Notes: generated by a model not told the origin, from the letters alone. A stretch of DNA of 64,000 nt from Flaviflexus ciconiae (GCF_003971195.1 NZ_CP034593.1:930001-994000), one strand, 5' to 3'. Shown: positions 36,447-45,199, numbered from the stretch's first letter. Translations and numbers: made by a program.

Positions 36447-37365
36447 AGACCGCACTCGGCCAGGTACTCGCGCATCTTGATTGCGTTGGGCTTGGGGAAC
36501 TCGGGCGGGCAGGGGTAGCAGTCCTGCTCACAGATCACGTAGAGCTCCTTGTCGAGGGCTGCGAGCGAGTCAATGAACGACTTCATCTCAGGCAGGCCGG
36601 CCGGTGGACGGACGGATGCACCCTTGGCAACTGCCTCGCCGAACGGCCAATCGTTCTCGTGCGCCTCGCGGGTAATGTCCTCATCGAATGCCTTGATGTG
36701 GACGTAAGTGATCCGCTCGGGGTACTTCTCTACGAGTTCGACCGGGTCGCCACCGCCATAAACAATATGACCGGAGTCGAGGCAGAGGTTGACGTACTTG
36801 GGATCGGTTGCCTCGAAGATCTTTGCGATCTCTTCGGGCGTCTCAATGTGGGAGTCACCGTGGGGGTGGAGAACCATCTTCAGGCCGTACTCGTCGAGCA
36901 GCATGGCGCCGAGCCTGTTGGCATTTTCGACATAGAGGTTCCAGGCCTTGTCGGAAAGGACGCGATCATCGGTCCACTCCCATGTCTTGTCGTCGCGGTA
37001 AAGCGGGGCAGGTGCACGATGTATTCGGCCCCAACGGCAGCGTGCGTTTCGGCAATCTCGCGGAACGTCTTCTCGGTCTCGGCCCAGGCCTCTTCCTTGT
37101 GGAGGATGCCCCAGCCGGTGCCGGCAACGATCTTCATACCAAAGTCATCGGCCCAGGACTGCAGTTCCTTTGGATCCTTCGGGAAGTATCCGTACGGACC
37201 GGTCTCGAGGACCTCGAATCCCGCCTCTGCCATTTCCTGCATGGCCTGGCGGGGATCCATCTGCTTCTCGTCTTCAGGGAACCAAACACCCCACTGATCG
37301 GGGCATACGCCAATCGTCAGCTTGGAGTACTTCGGATCCTTCGTGTTCTTCGCCTTCGAAGTCAT
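36434..37365 (-). pseudogene. iolE: Inosose dehydratase-like TIM barrel (IolE type), frameshifted
   Basis: The N-terminal part (37365 to about 37009) has LTIGVCPDQWGVWFPEDEKQ and LETGPYGYFP, typical of actinobacterial IolE-like dehydratases. The C-terminal part (36904-36434) has MVLHPHGDSHIETPEEI, VNLCLDSGHIVYGGGDP and TYVHIKAFDED, the metal-site strands. Restoring one C in the run at 37005-37008 joins them as HLPPLYRDDKTWEW, about 310 residues. The start ATG (37365) is chosen because the promoter lies just upstream; the frame also extends to 37473. If truly broken, the IolE-like gene at 53852 may replace it. Confidence 0.8.
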
Positions 37366-37399
37366 GTCAAACACCCATTTCTCGTCGTGGCTCGCCGTC

Positions 37400-37462
37400 T
37401 TTGGCGCGCTCCAAATAGTGTAAAACAACCTCCCGAGAGAAATCAAGAGAATTGACCTAACA
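37400..37462 (-). promoter_or_regulatory. iolE-iolG-iolH promoter with IolR box and LacI-type operator
   Basis: On the minus strand a -35 TTGATT (37441-37446), 18-base spacer and -10 TACACT (37417-37422). The palindrome TTTGGCGCGCTCCAAA (37400-37415) covers the start site, and TGACCTAACA (37453-37462) lies 6 bases upstream of the -35. The latter fits the IolR consensus KGWCHTRACA known from Corynebacterium. The promoter thus seems to answer to both a GntR- and a LacI-type regulator. Confidence 0.68.
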
Positions 37463-37698
37463 AATTCACCCAATTTCCGCTTTACGTTCAGGACATTTGC
37501 AAAACCGTGACCTAAGTCCGCCCCACCAAATCCATGGAACGCATGACGGCCAGCAAACTTTCAAGACTTTGCCCATCTTGCGAAAACGTATCGCCAATTC
37601 ATTTTGTCCTAACAACTAAGAACATCCTACTTCGGCTAATTCTCGCGCCTTTAAGAGATTCCCATTTGCAAACTTGATGTAAGCCACTGCAATTTTGC
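37463..37698. other. A+T-rich intergenic stretch with a second IolR-type box
   Basis: Part of the 460-base space between iolE and the small membrane protein operon. It contains TGTCCTAACA at 37605-37614, an exact match to the boxes at 44461 and 50011, about 150 bases upstream of the iolE promoter. No gene seen. Confidence 0.55.
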
Positions 37699-37727
37699 TT
37701 GCAGTACTAACAAATGTGTCTTATGCT
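37699..37727 (+). promoter_or_regulatory. Promoter of small membrane protein operon, locus 2
   Basis: A -35 TTGCAG (37699-37704), 17-base spacer and -10 TATGCT (37722-37727), matching the layout at locus 1. The bases TTGA-GTGTTCCAAC after the -10 are shared by both loci. Confidence 0.65.
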
Positions 37728-37731
37728 TGAA

Positions 37732-37828
37732 GTGTTCCAACAAGGGACCGGTCCAAACGGGCCGAGCACACGGATGTGCAGAGCAGCCATCCGCAGCTCT
37801 GCACCGACAATGAAAAGGATCGAAAATT
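37732..37828 (+). ncRNA. Conserved structured 5' leader, locus 2
   Basis: It begins with GTGTTCCAAC (37732-37741). The hairpin GGTCC-AAAC-GGGCC (37750-37763), block GAGCACACGG and a 9-bp hairpin GTGCAGAGC / GCTCTGCAC (37776-37784, 37796-37804) follow, then AAAGGA and the ATG. Order, spacing and total length match locus 1 (19236-19330), while stem bases differ in a paired way. Confidence 0.6.
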
Positions 37829-38062
37829 ATGTCGAGCATTATCGAAGCTCACGCTTACGCCCAGTCTTTCGAAGCATCTGACACTACCGTCACTAACTCT
37901 GCCGCTCAGTTCTCGGCTCTGTTGATCTTCCTGGTTGTTATGACTCTTGCCGCAGTTGTCGGCGTTGCCTTCTCCGCACCGATCGTCACGATCGCTGCTG
38001 GCCTTATCACCGCTGTCGCAGTTCCCGTCATTGTCCTCTCGACCATGGACACCGACAACTAA
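37829..38062 (+). CDS. Small two-helix membrane protein, family unknown (locus 2, first gene)
   Basis: A 77-residue paralogue of 19331-19567: N-terminus MSSIIEAHAYAQSFEAS, then hydrophobic segments at about residues 28-47 and 50-70 joined by FSAPIVTIAAG, and a short acidic tail. Start ATG with AAAGGA. The polar head is the best conserved part, so it may have a binding or signal role. Function unknown. Confidence 0.78.
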   Translation: MSSIIEAHAYAQSFEASDTTVTNSAAQFSALLIFLVVMTLAAVVGVAFSAPIVTIAAGLITAVAVPVIVLSTMDTDN

Positions 38063-38214
38063 CAGCGGCTGGCGACAACCGTGGGCAATCACTGCAATGC
38101 ATTTACGCTCGCACGGATCTCACGCAGTTAAGAACCGAATCTGTCGCAACCTTTCACGGCTTTACAGCCCGGCCCGTCGAGCCTATCGGCAACTGATTAA
38201 GAAGAGGAGTACGC

Positions 38215-38445
38215 ATGTCGACCATGACCCTGAACGGATACGCGCCGACCGAGACCGCGTACCAGAAGTCCGTAGACCACCGCGCAGCAGCCCTTCCGGC
38301 TCTCATTGCCACAATGTTCTTGCTGATGATGGTTGCTTTCACGGGTGTTGTCCTTTCCAACCCGCTATTGACTATCCTTGCCGGTCTCTGCACCGTGCTG
38401 ACGGCACTCACTGCCGTCTTCTCGCTCCCCTGTAGGAGCGCATAA
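38215..38445 (+). CDS. Small two-helix membrane protein, divergent paralogue (locus 2, second gene)
   Basis: A 76-residue protein starting at an ATG with AGAGGAG upstream. The polar head differs (TMTLNGYAPTETAYQKS), but the hydrophobic part keeps the layout and the LSNPLLTILAG core, matching FSAPIVTIAAG and LNLPIVTLIAS of the other two. It lies 152 bases after the first gene, before a shared strong terminator, so both are probably co-transcribed. Function unknown. Confidence 0.72.
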   Translation: MSTMTLNGYAPTETAYQKSVDHRAAALPALIATMFLLMMVAFTGVVLSNPLLTILAGLCTVLTALTAVFSLPCRSA

Positions 38446-38477
38446 TCCTGTAAGGCCATCGGCCACCATAAACTTCA

Positions 38478-38517
38478 GCGTGGGCCCCGTTCAGTGTGAA
38501 CGGGGCCCACGCTTTTC
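38478..38517 (+). terminator. Strong terminator of small membrane protein operon
   Basis: A perfect 16-bp stem GCGTGGGCCCCGTTCA / TGAACGGGGCCCACGC with a 3-base loop, then TTTTCT. Confidence 0.9.
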
Positions 38518-38652
38518 TATTGCAGCGGTGTTACCCGGCTGCTTTTATCCGCCCACCCACACGAGAAGGATGGGATTCTTTTGCGGCACCTGTTCGAGTC
38601 GGCGTTCTTCCCTTGGGAACTGGCTCGACAAACATGTACCAACAGACCTTGG

Positions 38653-39786
38653 CTACAGGCTCATGTCGACGACTGCGCGGCCGAGGATCTTGCCCTGGGC
38701 GAGCAGGTCGTATCCTTCTGCAACATTCTCAAGCGAGTAATGCTGGGAGACGATGTCCTTGTAGTTGATGATGCCGTGGGCGGCGAGATCGATCGTTGCG
38801 GGCAGATCGTGGCGGGTGCGAGCTCCGTAGGAGCCGATGATCGACTGCGAACGGCGGACCGTGCGGTTGATCTCCACGTCGGCGGTCTGTACGCCGGCAC
38901 CGAGGCCGATCGGCACCATGCGGCCACCGTCCTTCAGTGCAGCAAGAGCAGACTGCCATGTTTCCGGGCGTCCGAGGGCCTCGAAGGCCACGTCCACTCC
39001 CCTGCCACCGGTGTACTCAAAGACCTTCTCGCGCACGTCTTCCTTCGTGGAGTTGATCGTGTGCGTGGCGCCGAGGGCGCGTGCCGCTTCGAGCTTGTCG
39101 TCGGCAACATCGATTGCAATGACGTGCTTCGCACCAAAGGCACGGGAGATCTGAATGATATTGGAGCCAACGCCACCCGTGGCGACAACGGCAACGGACT
39201 CGCCGTGGCGAACGTCAGCACCGCGGCGCACGGCGCCGTAGGCGGTGAGAACTGCACAGCCAATGATGGCTGCCGCAACGGGGTCGACATTGTCCGGGAT
39301 CGGTGCAACCGAGGTCGAGGGGATGACGCAGTACTCGGCAAGAGCCCCCATGGAGTACTGGGCGATCTCTTCACCGTCGAGACCGAAGAGGCGGGTCTGA
39401 CCGTCGTAGAGCTGACCCTTGAGACGGTTCATGTCAAAGAACGGACCGCACAGATCGTCGCGGCCCTCGGAACAGGCGGAGCACTGACCACAGGGCATGA
39501 GGAATGCACCGGAAACGTTCTGCCCAACCTCGAGGCCGGTGTGCTCGTTGCCGGGGCCGACCTCGACAATTTCACCGGATACTTCATGACCGAGAACCGC
39601 GGGGAGCGGGAAGGCAATGTCACCGTGAATGACGTGGAGGTCGGAGTGGCACATGCCGCAGGCCCGTACCTTAACGAGGACCTCTCCTGTTCGTGGGCGG
39701 GGAGTGCGAATCTCCTCGACCTGAAGGCCCTTCTTCACATCGCGAAGGACCGACGCTTTCATAGTTTCGGGAATCTGGACCGACAT
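38653..39786 (-). CDS. Zinc-dependent alcohol dehydrogenase (MDR family)
   Basis: A 377-residue NAD-dependent medium-chain alcohol dehydrogenase. The catalytic zinc ligands are Cys43 (CGMCHSD), His67/Glu68 (GHE) and a later cysteine near 171 (IGCAVLTAYG). The structural zinc set Cys99, Cys102, Cys105, Cys113 is intact. The cofactor motif is TGGVGSNIIQISRA. It resembles the class III-like group, whose members oxidise aldehyde adducts or polyols. Its place in the catabolic region suggests a polyol or alcohol substrate, but this is inference. Confidence 0.88.
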   Translation of the reverse strand: MSVQIPETMKASVLRDVKKGLQVEEIRTPRPRTGEVLVKVRACGMCHSDLHVIHGDIAFPLPAVLGHEVSGEIVEVGPGNEHTGLEVGQNVSGAFLMPCGQCSACSEGRDDLCGPFFDMNRLKGQLYDGQTRLFGLDGEEIAQYSMGALAEYCVIPSTSVAPIPDNVDPVAAAIIGCAVLTAYGAVRRGADVRHGESVAVVATGGVGSNIIQISRAFGAKHVIAIDVADDKLEAARALGATHTINSTKEDVREKVFEYTGGRGVDVAFEALGRPETWQSALAALKDGGRMVPIGLGAGVQTADVEINRTVRRSQSIIGSYGARTRHDLPATIDLAAHGIINYKDIVSQHYSLENVAEGYDLLAQGKILGRAVVDMSL

Positions 39787-39851
39787 ATTTCCTCCATTGG
39801 AAATCTCTTGGGGCTAGCGACCTGCTCGTGCCTTACCAACAGTGTAGACTC

Positions 39852-39889
39852 ATTTGTAAGGCCAAATCTAGGCCTTTGTGCTTACAAAT
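39852..39889. promoter_or_regulatory. Nested inverted repeat between alcohol dehydrogenase and permease
   Basis: Outer arms ATTTGTAAG / CTTACAAAT (39852-39860, 39881-39889) enclose AAGGCC / GGCCTT (39859-39864, 39871-39876). It sits in the divergent promoter region and is a good operator candidate controlling both genes. Confidence 0.6.
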
Positions 39890-39922
39890 TTCGGACATCT
39901 AGAAGAAAGCTTGGGTGATCGA

Positions 39923-40675
39923 GTGATTATTCCGGATCTGGCTCCTCTTGCATGGGCTGGCCTCGTATTCGCCACGCTCTTCGTCGGTATCGGCAAGACC
40001 GCACTTCCGGGAATCGTCACCCTCTCTGTCGCGATCTTTGCGGCGATACTGCCAGCCCGCGAATCAACGGCGGCGCTCCTGATCCTGCTTCTCGTCGGAG
40101 ACCTGATAGCGGTCTGGATCTACGCGAAGGATGCTGACTGGGCAATACTGAAGAAGCTCATCCCCTCCGTCGTTGTCGGCGTGGCGCTGGGAACGGCCTT
40201 CCTTTATTTCGTGAGCGATGGAGTCATGCGCCGCTCGATCGGCATCATCCTTCTCATCCTCACTGCGCTCACTCTTCTACTCATGAGGCGAGGAACGGCG
40301 GAAACCATCAAGGAGTTCTTTGCTCGCAGGTCGATCCGCTCCCTCTACGGGGCGCTTGGCGGGTTTACGACGATGGCGGCGAACTCGGGCGGCCCCGTCA
40401 TGAATCTCTACTTCATTGCCTCCGGTTTCGACATGAGGCGGTTCCTCGGAACCCAGGCCTGGTTCTTCTTCACCGTCAATGTCATCAAGCTGCCGTTCTC
40501 CGCTGGTATCGGCCTCATGACATCCGAGGTCCTCTCCATCGCCGCCCTCATGATCCCCATTGTCATCGTCGGTGCCATCATCGGGCGGCTTATCGTCAAG
40601 CGCATCAACCAAAAACTCTTCAACGCGATCATCATCGGCCTGACCATCGTCTCTGCCGTCTACCTGGTGTTCTAA
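39923..40675 (+). CDS. TauE/SafE family permease
   Basis: A protein of about 250 residues with eight likely membrane helices and the two-half TauE/SafE layout (GIGKTALPGIVTLSVAI near the start, GGFTTMAANSGGPVMNLYFI in the second half). Members export sulfite, sulfonates or carboxylates. The open frame begins at 39878, inside the inverted repeat, so a start at GTG 39923 or TTG 39911 is more likely; neither ribosome site is strong. Substrate unknown. Confidence 0.78.
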   Translation: MIIPDLAPLAWAGLVFATLFVGIGKTALPGIVTLSVAIFAAILPARESTAALLILLLVGDLIAVWIYAKDADWAILKKLIPSVVVGVALGTAFLYFVSDGVMRRSIGIILLILTALTLLLMRRGTAETIKEFFARRSIRSLYGALGGFTTMAANSGGPVMNLYFIASGFDMRRFLGTQAWFFFTVNVIKLPFSAGIGLMTSEVLSIAALMIPIVIVGAIIGRLIVKRINQKLFNAIIIGLTIVSAVYLVF

Positions 40676-40715
40676 ACACCTATCTAGCTTTTAAACCCCG
40701 TACCTGCATGGCGTC

Positions 40716-41577
40716 TTAAGCCCGAATTGAGTTGCCCTCAAGGCTCTTCCGCGTCGATACCAGGAGGTCTTCGACTCGTTGTTTCAGCTCAGTTGTGAGG
40801 ATTCTCCGCGACCCTTTAGCCCACGCCGGGAACGTTGACCGGGCGCAGGCTTCGTGCAGAGTAACGAGCGGAGCAGCAACGCGATCAACGAGCTTCTCCG
40901 CTTCCGAGGTCGCCCCGTATGAATTCCTGAAGGCAGCGGCTGCTTCTAGCTCAAGTGACGAGCAAAAATTTCGAACATCCACATACGCATAGCCCTGGCC
41001 CAGCAGGTCGTAGTCGACCATCATGGCTGCAGTTCGATCCCTCGTAACCACGAGGTTTGCCCAGTAGAAGTCATTGTGCGTGAGGGTTCGTGGAAGCCCA
41101 GCAATGAGGGCAACTAGCTCTTCAAAATTGTCCTCGACCATCTGCCAGACCAACAGGTCCTCCGTTGCCGTGGCCCGGGCCATCCCTCGCACGCTCTCCC
41201 TCGTGATCACACGAGCTTCGTCGTATAGCTCGACATTGTGGCCAGCGAGCTATTCGCGTCCCGCCTCATGAAGGGATGGGTACCAGGTAGCAAGACTCGT
41301 AGCGACATCCGTGTCGGCGAGATCGGCCTCGACTCCCAGCCGCCATTCCTCACTCGCCGCAACGTCCTCAAGGAGAAGATCCCGCTCCGTCGTAGCAAGT
41401 ACATTGATCGTCGGGACGCCGAGTTGCCCCAGCATCCGGTAGTTCGCGATTACCCTCCGGCCGTCCTCGCCCCTGAATCACCTTGCGAATACTCGTGCCT
41501 GTTTGTGCACTGATTTGGGTAACGACGATGCCGTCTTTCTGTCTGATAAGAGAGAGCTCTGCGTGTTCCACCCCCAT
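40716..41577 (-). pseudogene. Decayed APH-family phosphotransferase
   Basis: Three segments can be joined: an N-terminal piece (41577 to about 41470), a middle piece (41435-41250) and the catalytic C-terminal piece (41210-40716) with LTHNDFYWANLVV and VDYDLLGQGYAYVD. One C/G base seems missing in the run at 41470-41473 (restored IRKVIQGGEDGRRVIANYRML), and a TAG at 41250-41252 interrupts the frame where CAG is expected. Two separate lesions make a true pseudogene likely. Ancestral substrate (choline, sugar or antibiotic) unclear. Confidence 0.72.
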
Positions 41578-41674
41578 CGCACCCAGGCGGAATCACGCTA
41601 ATTCCAACCGGCTTTCCGGCGGGGAGACTTCTTCTTCATCGCGCATGCGATCCCGCTTCGAGTACGGGACTCCC

Positions 41675-42637
41675 CTAGCGAAGCTTCGGCTCCGCTATGA
41701 GGACGTTCTCGATCTCATCACGCGTCGGGGCATAGGCTCCGTTCTGGCTGACGGTTAGGCCGGAGGCCACGACAGCACGGTGGAGTGCTGGCTGCACATC
41801 GTGCCAGCGGGCGTTCCGGAGTGCCGACTTGGCTGCGGCGCTTCCCAAGAGTTCCGCGTCAAGCAGTCCGGAGATTAGGCCGCCCATGAACGAGTCGCCT
41901 GCACCGACGGTGTCGCCGATCTCCACGTCGAGAGCATCGACAACAAGCATGTCCCGATCCCCCGCGAGTTTTGCGTAGGCACCCCACGGCCCCCTCGTCA
42001 CGACGATGAGTCCGGGACCGTGTGCCGCCCAGTCCCGCATGACCTGCTCGGCTGGCGTGTTCGGGTAGAGCCATTTCAGATCTTCATCGGAGGCCTTCAC
42101 GACATCGGCACGGGAGACGATCTCCTCAACCCTTGCCTTGACGTTGCTGGATCGCTTCATGATTGCGGGGCGAAGGTTCGGGTCGTACGACACCGTTCCC
42201 TGGATTGCCATGCGCTTCACGGCGGCAAGCACATCGGCTGCGCCCGGCTCCAGGGTTGCCCCGATGGAGCCGACATGGAGATGGTCGACTTCCCTCGGAC
42301 CGGGAAGCTCTGGAACTTCCCACAGCAGGTCGAACTCGTAGGTTGCGTGGCCCTCTTCGTCAACGGTGGCATTGGCGATCGAGGTCCGCTCGGCACCATC
42401 GCTGCCCGGAACAATCGTGAGACCGGCCTTCGCAGCTTCCTGCTCGATGGCGTGCCCGCGTTCGTCCTTGCCCCACCAGGATGCCAGAGAGGTGGGGTGC
42501 TCGAGGCTTGCGAGAACGGTTGCCACGTTCATCGGGCTACCACCGACGTGTTCGGACTTTTTCTTTCCTCGATTGACGACGTCAATCAGGGCCTCGCCAA
42601 CGCATAGAACAGTCCTGGTGTCACGGTTCTCGATCAT
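41675..42637 (-). CDS. PfkB family carbohydrate kinase (fructokinase-like)
   Basis: A 320-residue ribokinase-fold sugar kinase. GEALIDVV at the N-terminus, GGSPMNVATVLASL sugar-binding region and the C-terminal DTVGAGDSFMGGL with the catalytic aspartate are present. The pattern is nearest to fructokinases. It phosphorylates a monosaccharide released in this region; it is distinct from IolC (48960-49937). Confidence 0.87.
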   Translation of the reverse strand: MIENRDTRTVLCVGEALIDVVNRGKKKSEHVGGSPMNVATVLASLEHPTSLASWWGKDERGHAIEQEAAKAGLTIVPGSDGAERTSIANATVDEEGHATYEFDLLWEVPELPGPREVDHLHVGSIGATLEPGAADVLAAVKRMAIQGTVSYDPNLRPAIMKRSSNVKARVEEIVSRADVVKASDEDLKWLYPNTPAEQVMRDWAAHGPGLIVVTRGPWGAYAKLAGDRDMLVVDALDVEIGDTVGAGDSFMGGLISGLLDAELLGSAAAKSALRNARWHDVQPALHRAVVASGLTVSQNGAYAPTRDEIENVLIAEPKLR

Positions 42638-42825
42638 TGCTTGCTCCTCATCCGCCGCCCCACGCGGCCACGCTATTTCGGCCCCGACGCTCCAAACAGT
42701 TTTCGGATCTGGCTACGGCACCACCTGTGTTCAGCCTAGTGGACGACTGAAGCCTTTGCCCGGGAATCTTGACCCATGCCGAACCAGTGAGCTGGAAGCT
42801 AGGTAGGTAGTTCCCGGGAATGTGA

Positions 42826-42855
42826 AAGCGCGCCCCCGGCATGGGGAGCGCGCTT
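42826..42855 (-). terminator. Terminator after iolA
   Basis: A hairpin of AAGCGCGCCCC against GGGGAGCGCGCTT (one bulged A) lies 34 bases beyond the iolA stop on the minus strand. Confidence 0.65.
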
Positions 42856-42888
42856 CCTTCCTTCACCGCGTGGACGGGAAGATTAAGA

Positions 42889-44385
42889 TCACTCTTCGCG
42901 TGCGAAGGACATCGTTGCTTCGTAGGCACCGGACTCGGAGGGCCAGCGAGTGGTGATGGCCTTCGCGCGGGTGTAGAAGTTGACGCCCTCGGGGCCGTGG
43001 ATGTGGTGATCGCCAAGGAGCGATTCCTTCCAGCCACCGAACGAGTAGTAGGCGACCGGGGTCGGGATCGGGACGTTGATTCCGACCATCCCTGCCTCAA
43101 CCTCCATCTTGAACTTGCGTGCCATACCGCCATCGTTCGTGAAGATCGCCGCGCCGTTGCCGAACTCGGAGGAGTTCACCAGGTTGATGGCCTCCTCGTA
43201 GGTGTCGGCTTCAACGATCGTGAGGACCGGACCGAAGACCTCGTCCTTGTACAGATCGGAGTCGGTCGGAACGTTGGTGACGATCGTGGGGCCAATGAAG
43301 TGACCGTTTTCATTGCCTTCGATGACAAGGTCGCGGCCGTCGAGGACGACGTTTGCACCCTGCTTCTCAGCATCGTCAACGAGACCAACGATGCGCTTCT
43401 TGGCTGCTGCGGAGATCACGGGACCCATCTGGACGCCCTCGTTGAGGCCGGGGCCAACCTTGATCTTCTCGCCGTTTTCCTTCACGAGACCAGCGAGCTT
43501 ATCGCCGATGCCGCCAACTGCGACAACCACGGGGAGAGCCATGCATCGCTCGCCAGCAGCGCCGAAGGCGGCTGCGGAGATGTGCTTCGCTGCGAACTCG
43601 AGGTCGGCGTCGGGAAGAACAATGGCGTGGTTGTTGGCGCCACCGAGAGCCTGGACGCGCTTGCCGTGCTTGGTGCCGGTGTCCTGGATGATGTGAGCAA
43701 CCGGGGTCGAACCGACGAACGAGATCGCGTCGATACCGGGGTGCTCGAGGATACGGGTCACGGAGTGACGGTCACCGGAGAGAACGTTAAAGACGCCATC
43801 GGGAAGGCCAGCTTCCTTGTAGAGGCGTGCAACGATCAGAGAGGCGGTCGGGGTGGGGCTGGCCGGCTTCAGGATGAAAGCGTTGCCCGTTGCGAGGGCG
43901 ATGGGGTGCATCCACATCGGAACCATGACCGGGAAGTTGAAGGGTGCAATGCCGGCGACAACACCGACGGGCTGACGGAGCGAGTGGACGTCGACACCGG
44001 TCGATACGTCGTAGGAGTACTCGCCCTTGAGTGCAGCGTTGATGCCACATGCGAAGTCGAGGGTCTCGCGGCCACGCTGGATCTCGCCCAGCGCGTCCGA
44101 GTAGTCCTTGCCGTGCTCGGCAACGATCGCCTTCGCAAGCTCGTCCTGGTTAGCAAGAACAAGCTCACGCATCTTGAACAGGATTGCGGTGCGCTTAGCG
44201 AGCGAGAACTTTGCCCACTCCTTCTGCGCCTCAACGGCAACCTGAACCGTGTGGTCGAGATCGGCGGCGGAGGCCTTGAGCAGCTCTCCCTCGATCTCAC
44301 CGGTGGCGGGGTTCTCCACCGGAATCGTTCCATCGGGGGTGCCCTGGTAGAACTCGCCGTTTACCCAATGCTGAATGGTATTCAC
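42889..44385 (-). CDS. iolA: Methylmalonate-/malonate-semialdehyde dehydrogenase (CoA-acylating)
   Basis: A 498-residue aldehyde dehydrogenase of the MmsA/IolA group, converting malonate semialdehyde to acetyl-CoA, the last step of inositol breakdown. NAD-fold segment GIAPFNFPVMVPMWM and active-site GAAGERCMA (about Cys281) are diagnostic; the proton-abstracting Glu of ordinary aldehyde dehydrogenases is replaced, as in this group (QALGGANNHAIV). The GTG at 44385 follows GAGGAG and is preferred to the frame start at 44409. Confidence 0.92.
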   Translation of the reverse strand: MNTIQHWVNGEFYQGTPDGTIPVENPATGEIEGELLKASAADLDHTVQVAVEAQKEWAKFSLAKRTAILFKMRELVLANQDELAKAIVAEHGKDYSDALGEIQRGRETLDFACGINAALKGEYSYDVSTGVDVHSLRQPVGVVAGIAPFNFPVMVPMWMHPIALATGNAFILKPASPTPTASLIVARLYKEAGLPDGVFNVLSGDRHSVTRILEHPGIDAISFVGSTPVAHIIQDTGTKHGKRVQALGGANNHAIVLPDADLEFAAKHISAAAFGAAGERCMALPVVVAVGGIGDKLAGLVKENGEKIKVGPGLNEGVQMGPVISAAAKKRIVGLVDDAEKQGANVVLDGRDLVIEGNENGHFIGPTIVTNVPTDSDLYKDEVFGPVLTIVEADTYEEAINLVNSSEFGNGAAIFTNDGGMARKFKMEVEAGMVGINVPIPTPVAYYSFGGWKESLLGDHHIHGPEGVNFYTRAKAITTRWPSESGAYEATMSFAREE

Positions 44386-44438
44386 TATTGAACTCCTCGT
44401 TGCGTTCAAGCCGCCAGCTTGCGGCTGTCGATGACTCC

Positions 44439-44470
44439 ACTATACAGGACTTTGGTCATTTGTCCTAACA
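44439..44470 (-). promoter_or_regulatory. iolA promoter with IolR-type box
   Basis: Minus-strand -10 TATAGT (44439-44444), 16-base spacer and a -35 AGGACA (44461-44466). The box TGTCCTAACA (44461-44470, plus-strand reading) covers the -35, so a GntR repressor bound there would block the promoter. It is identical to the boxes at 37605 and 50011. Confidence 0.68.
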
Positions 44471-44961
44471 AATAGCACAAATCACTCAAAGTAATTTCAG
44501 ACAATGCGGGACCTACTCCGCTGCCGTATACTGCTGAGCGCCAGAAATGCCCGACATACCGCACAAAAGTGCCAAGCCCAAATCCGCCTAGCCGCGCCGC
44601 AAATAACCTTGACTTCTCGCCAAATTTCCGCGGCAAAAAACTGCAACCGGTCTTGACGGATGGTTTCACCGGCGCCCTCAATGCAACCAGCGGGAAGGAA
44701 TGATCAGCTCCCTGTCCGAGTCGAACCCGCCTGGTAGCTCGTCGCGATCATGCGAACATATGGACTGGCAATCGAGGCTGGCAAGAGGGGCATGCGAGCA
44801 TACGAGGTGCATCTCTGCACGCATCAAGAACGGCGACGACTCGGAACCTTACGCGTCCCGGGCGAGAGTGCACGTGTGGCTATCGCGATTTTCTGTCGTC
44901 ACTCCGTTCTCCTCTGCCCGGAGCGAGAGGCTTGGCGCGCAGGTGCTCTCCTCTCGACGAC

Positions 44962-45031
44962 ACCCTCTCCCCTACGCACCCTCTCCCCTATGCACTGAGC
45001 CATAAGCACTGAGCCGCAGCACTGAGCCGTA
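44962..45031. repeat. Compound direct repeats
   Basis: A 16-bp unit ACCCTCTCCCCTACGC twice (44962-44977, 44978-44993), then a 13-14-bp unit GCACTGAGCC(N)3-4 three times (44992-45005, 45006-45018, 45019-45031). Function unknown. Confidence 0.8.
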
Positions 45032-45199
45032 GCAATGCCACGCAAGGTGGTCGCGGCGCCTGGGATGAGGCAGACGTGGCGGTTCTTCAGCGGCTACTCA
45101 GGTTTCCTTGTAGCAAACTGTTGACCGAGCGTCTGTGGCGAAAGAGTTTGCCAAGTTTCGTCGCCGGAGTCAGGTGACCGTTTCTCTTTGGTGGGGACA

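Noticed and set aside
37703-37712. Extra IolR-type box in the locus 2 small-protein promoter
   Set aside because: AGTACTAACA mismatches the consensus at two positions, including the central C, so control of these genes by IolR is not supported.
37732-37828. Resemblance of the ACACGG blocks to guanidine-II (mini-ykkC) hairpins
   Set aside because: That class needs two hairpins with ACGR in the terminal loops. Here ACACGG is not placed at two hairpin tips, and the downstream genes are not SMR-type exporters.
44700-45005. Small plus-strand frame in the iolA upstream gap
   Set aside because: It runs through direct repeats and has no family resemblance or ribosome site.
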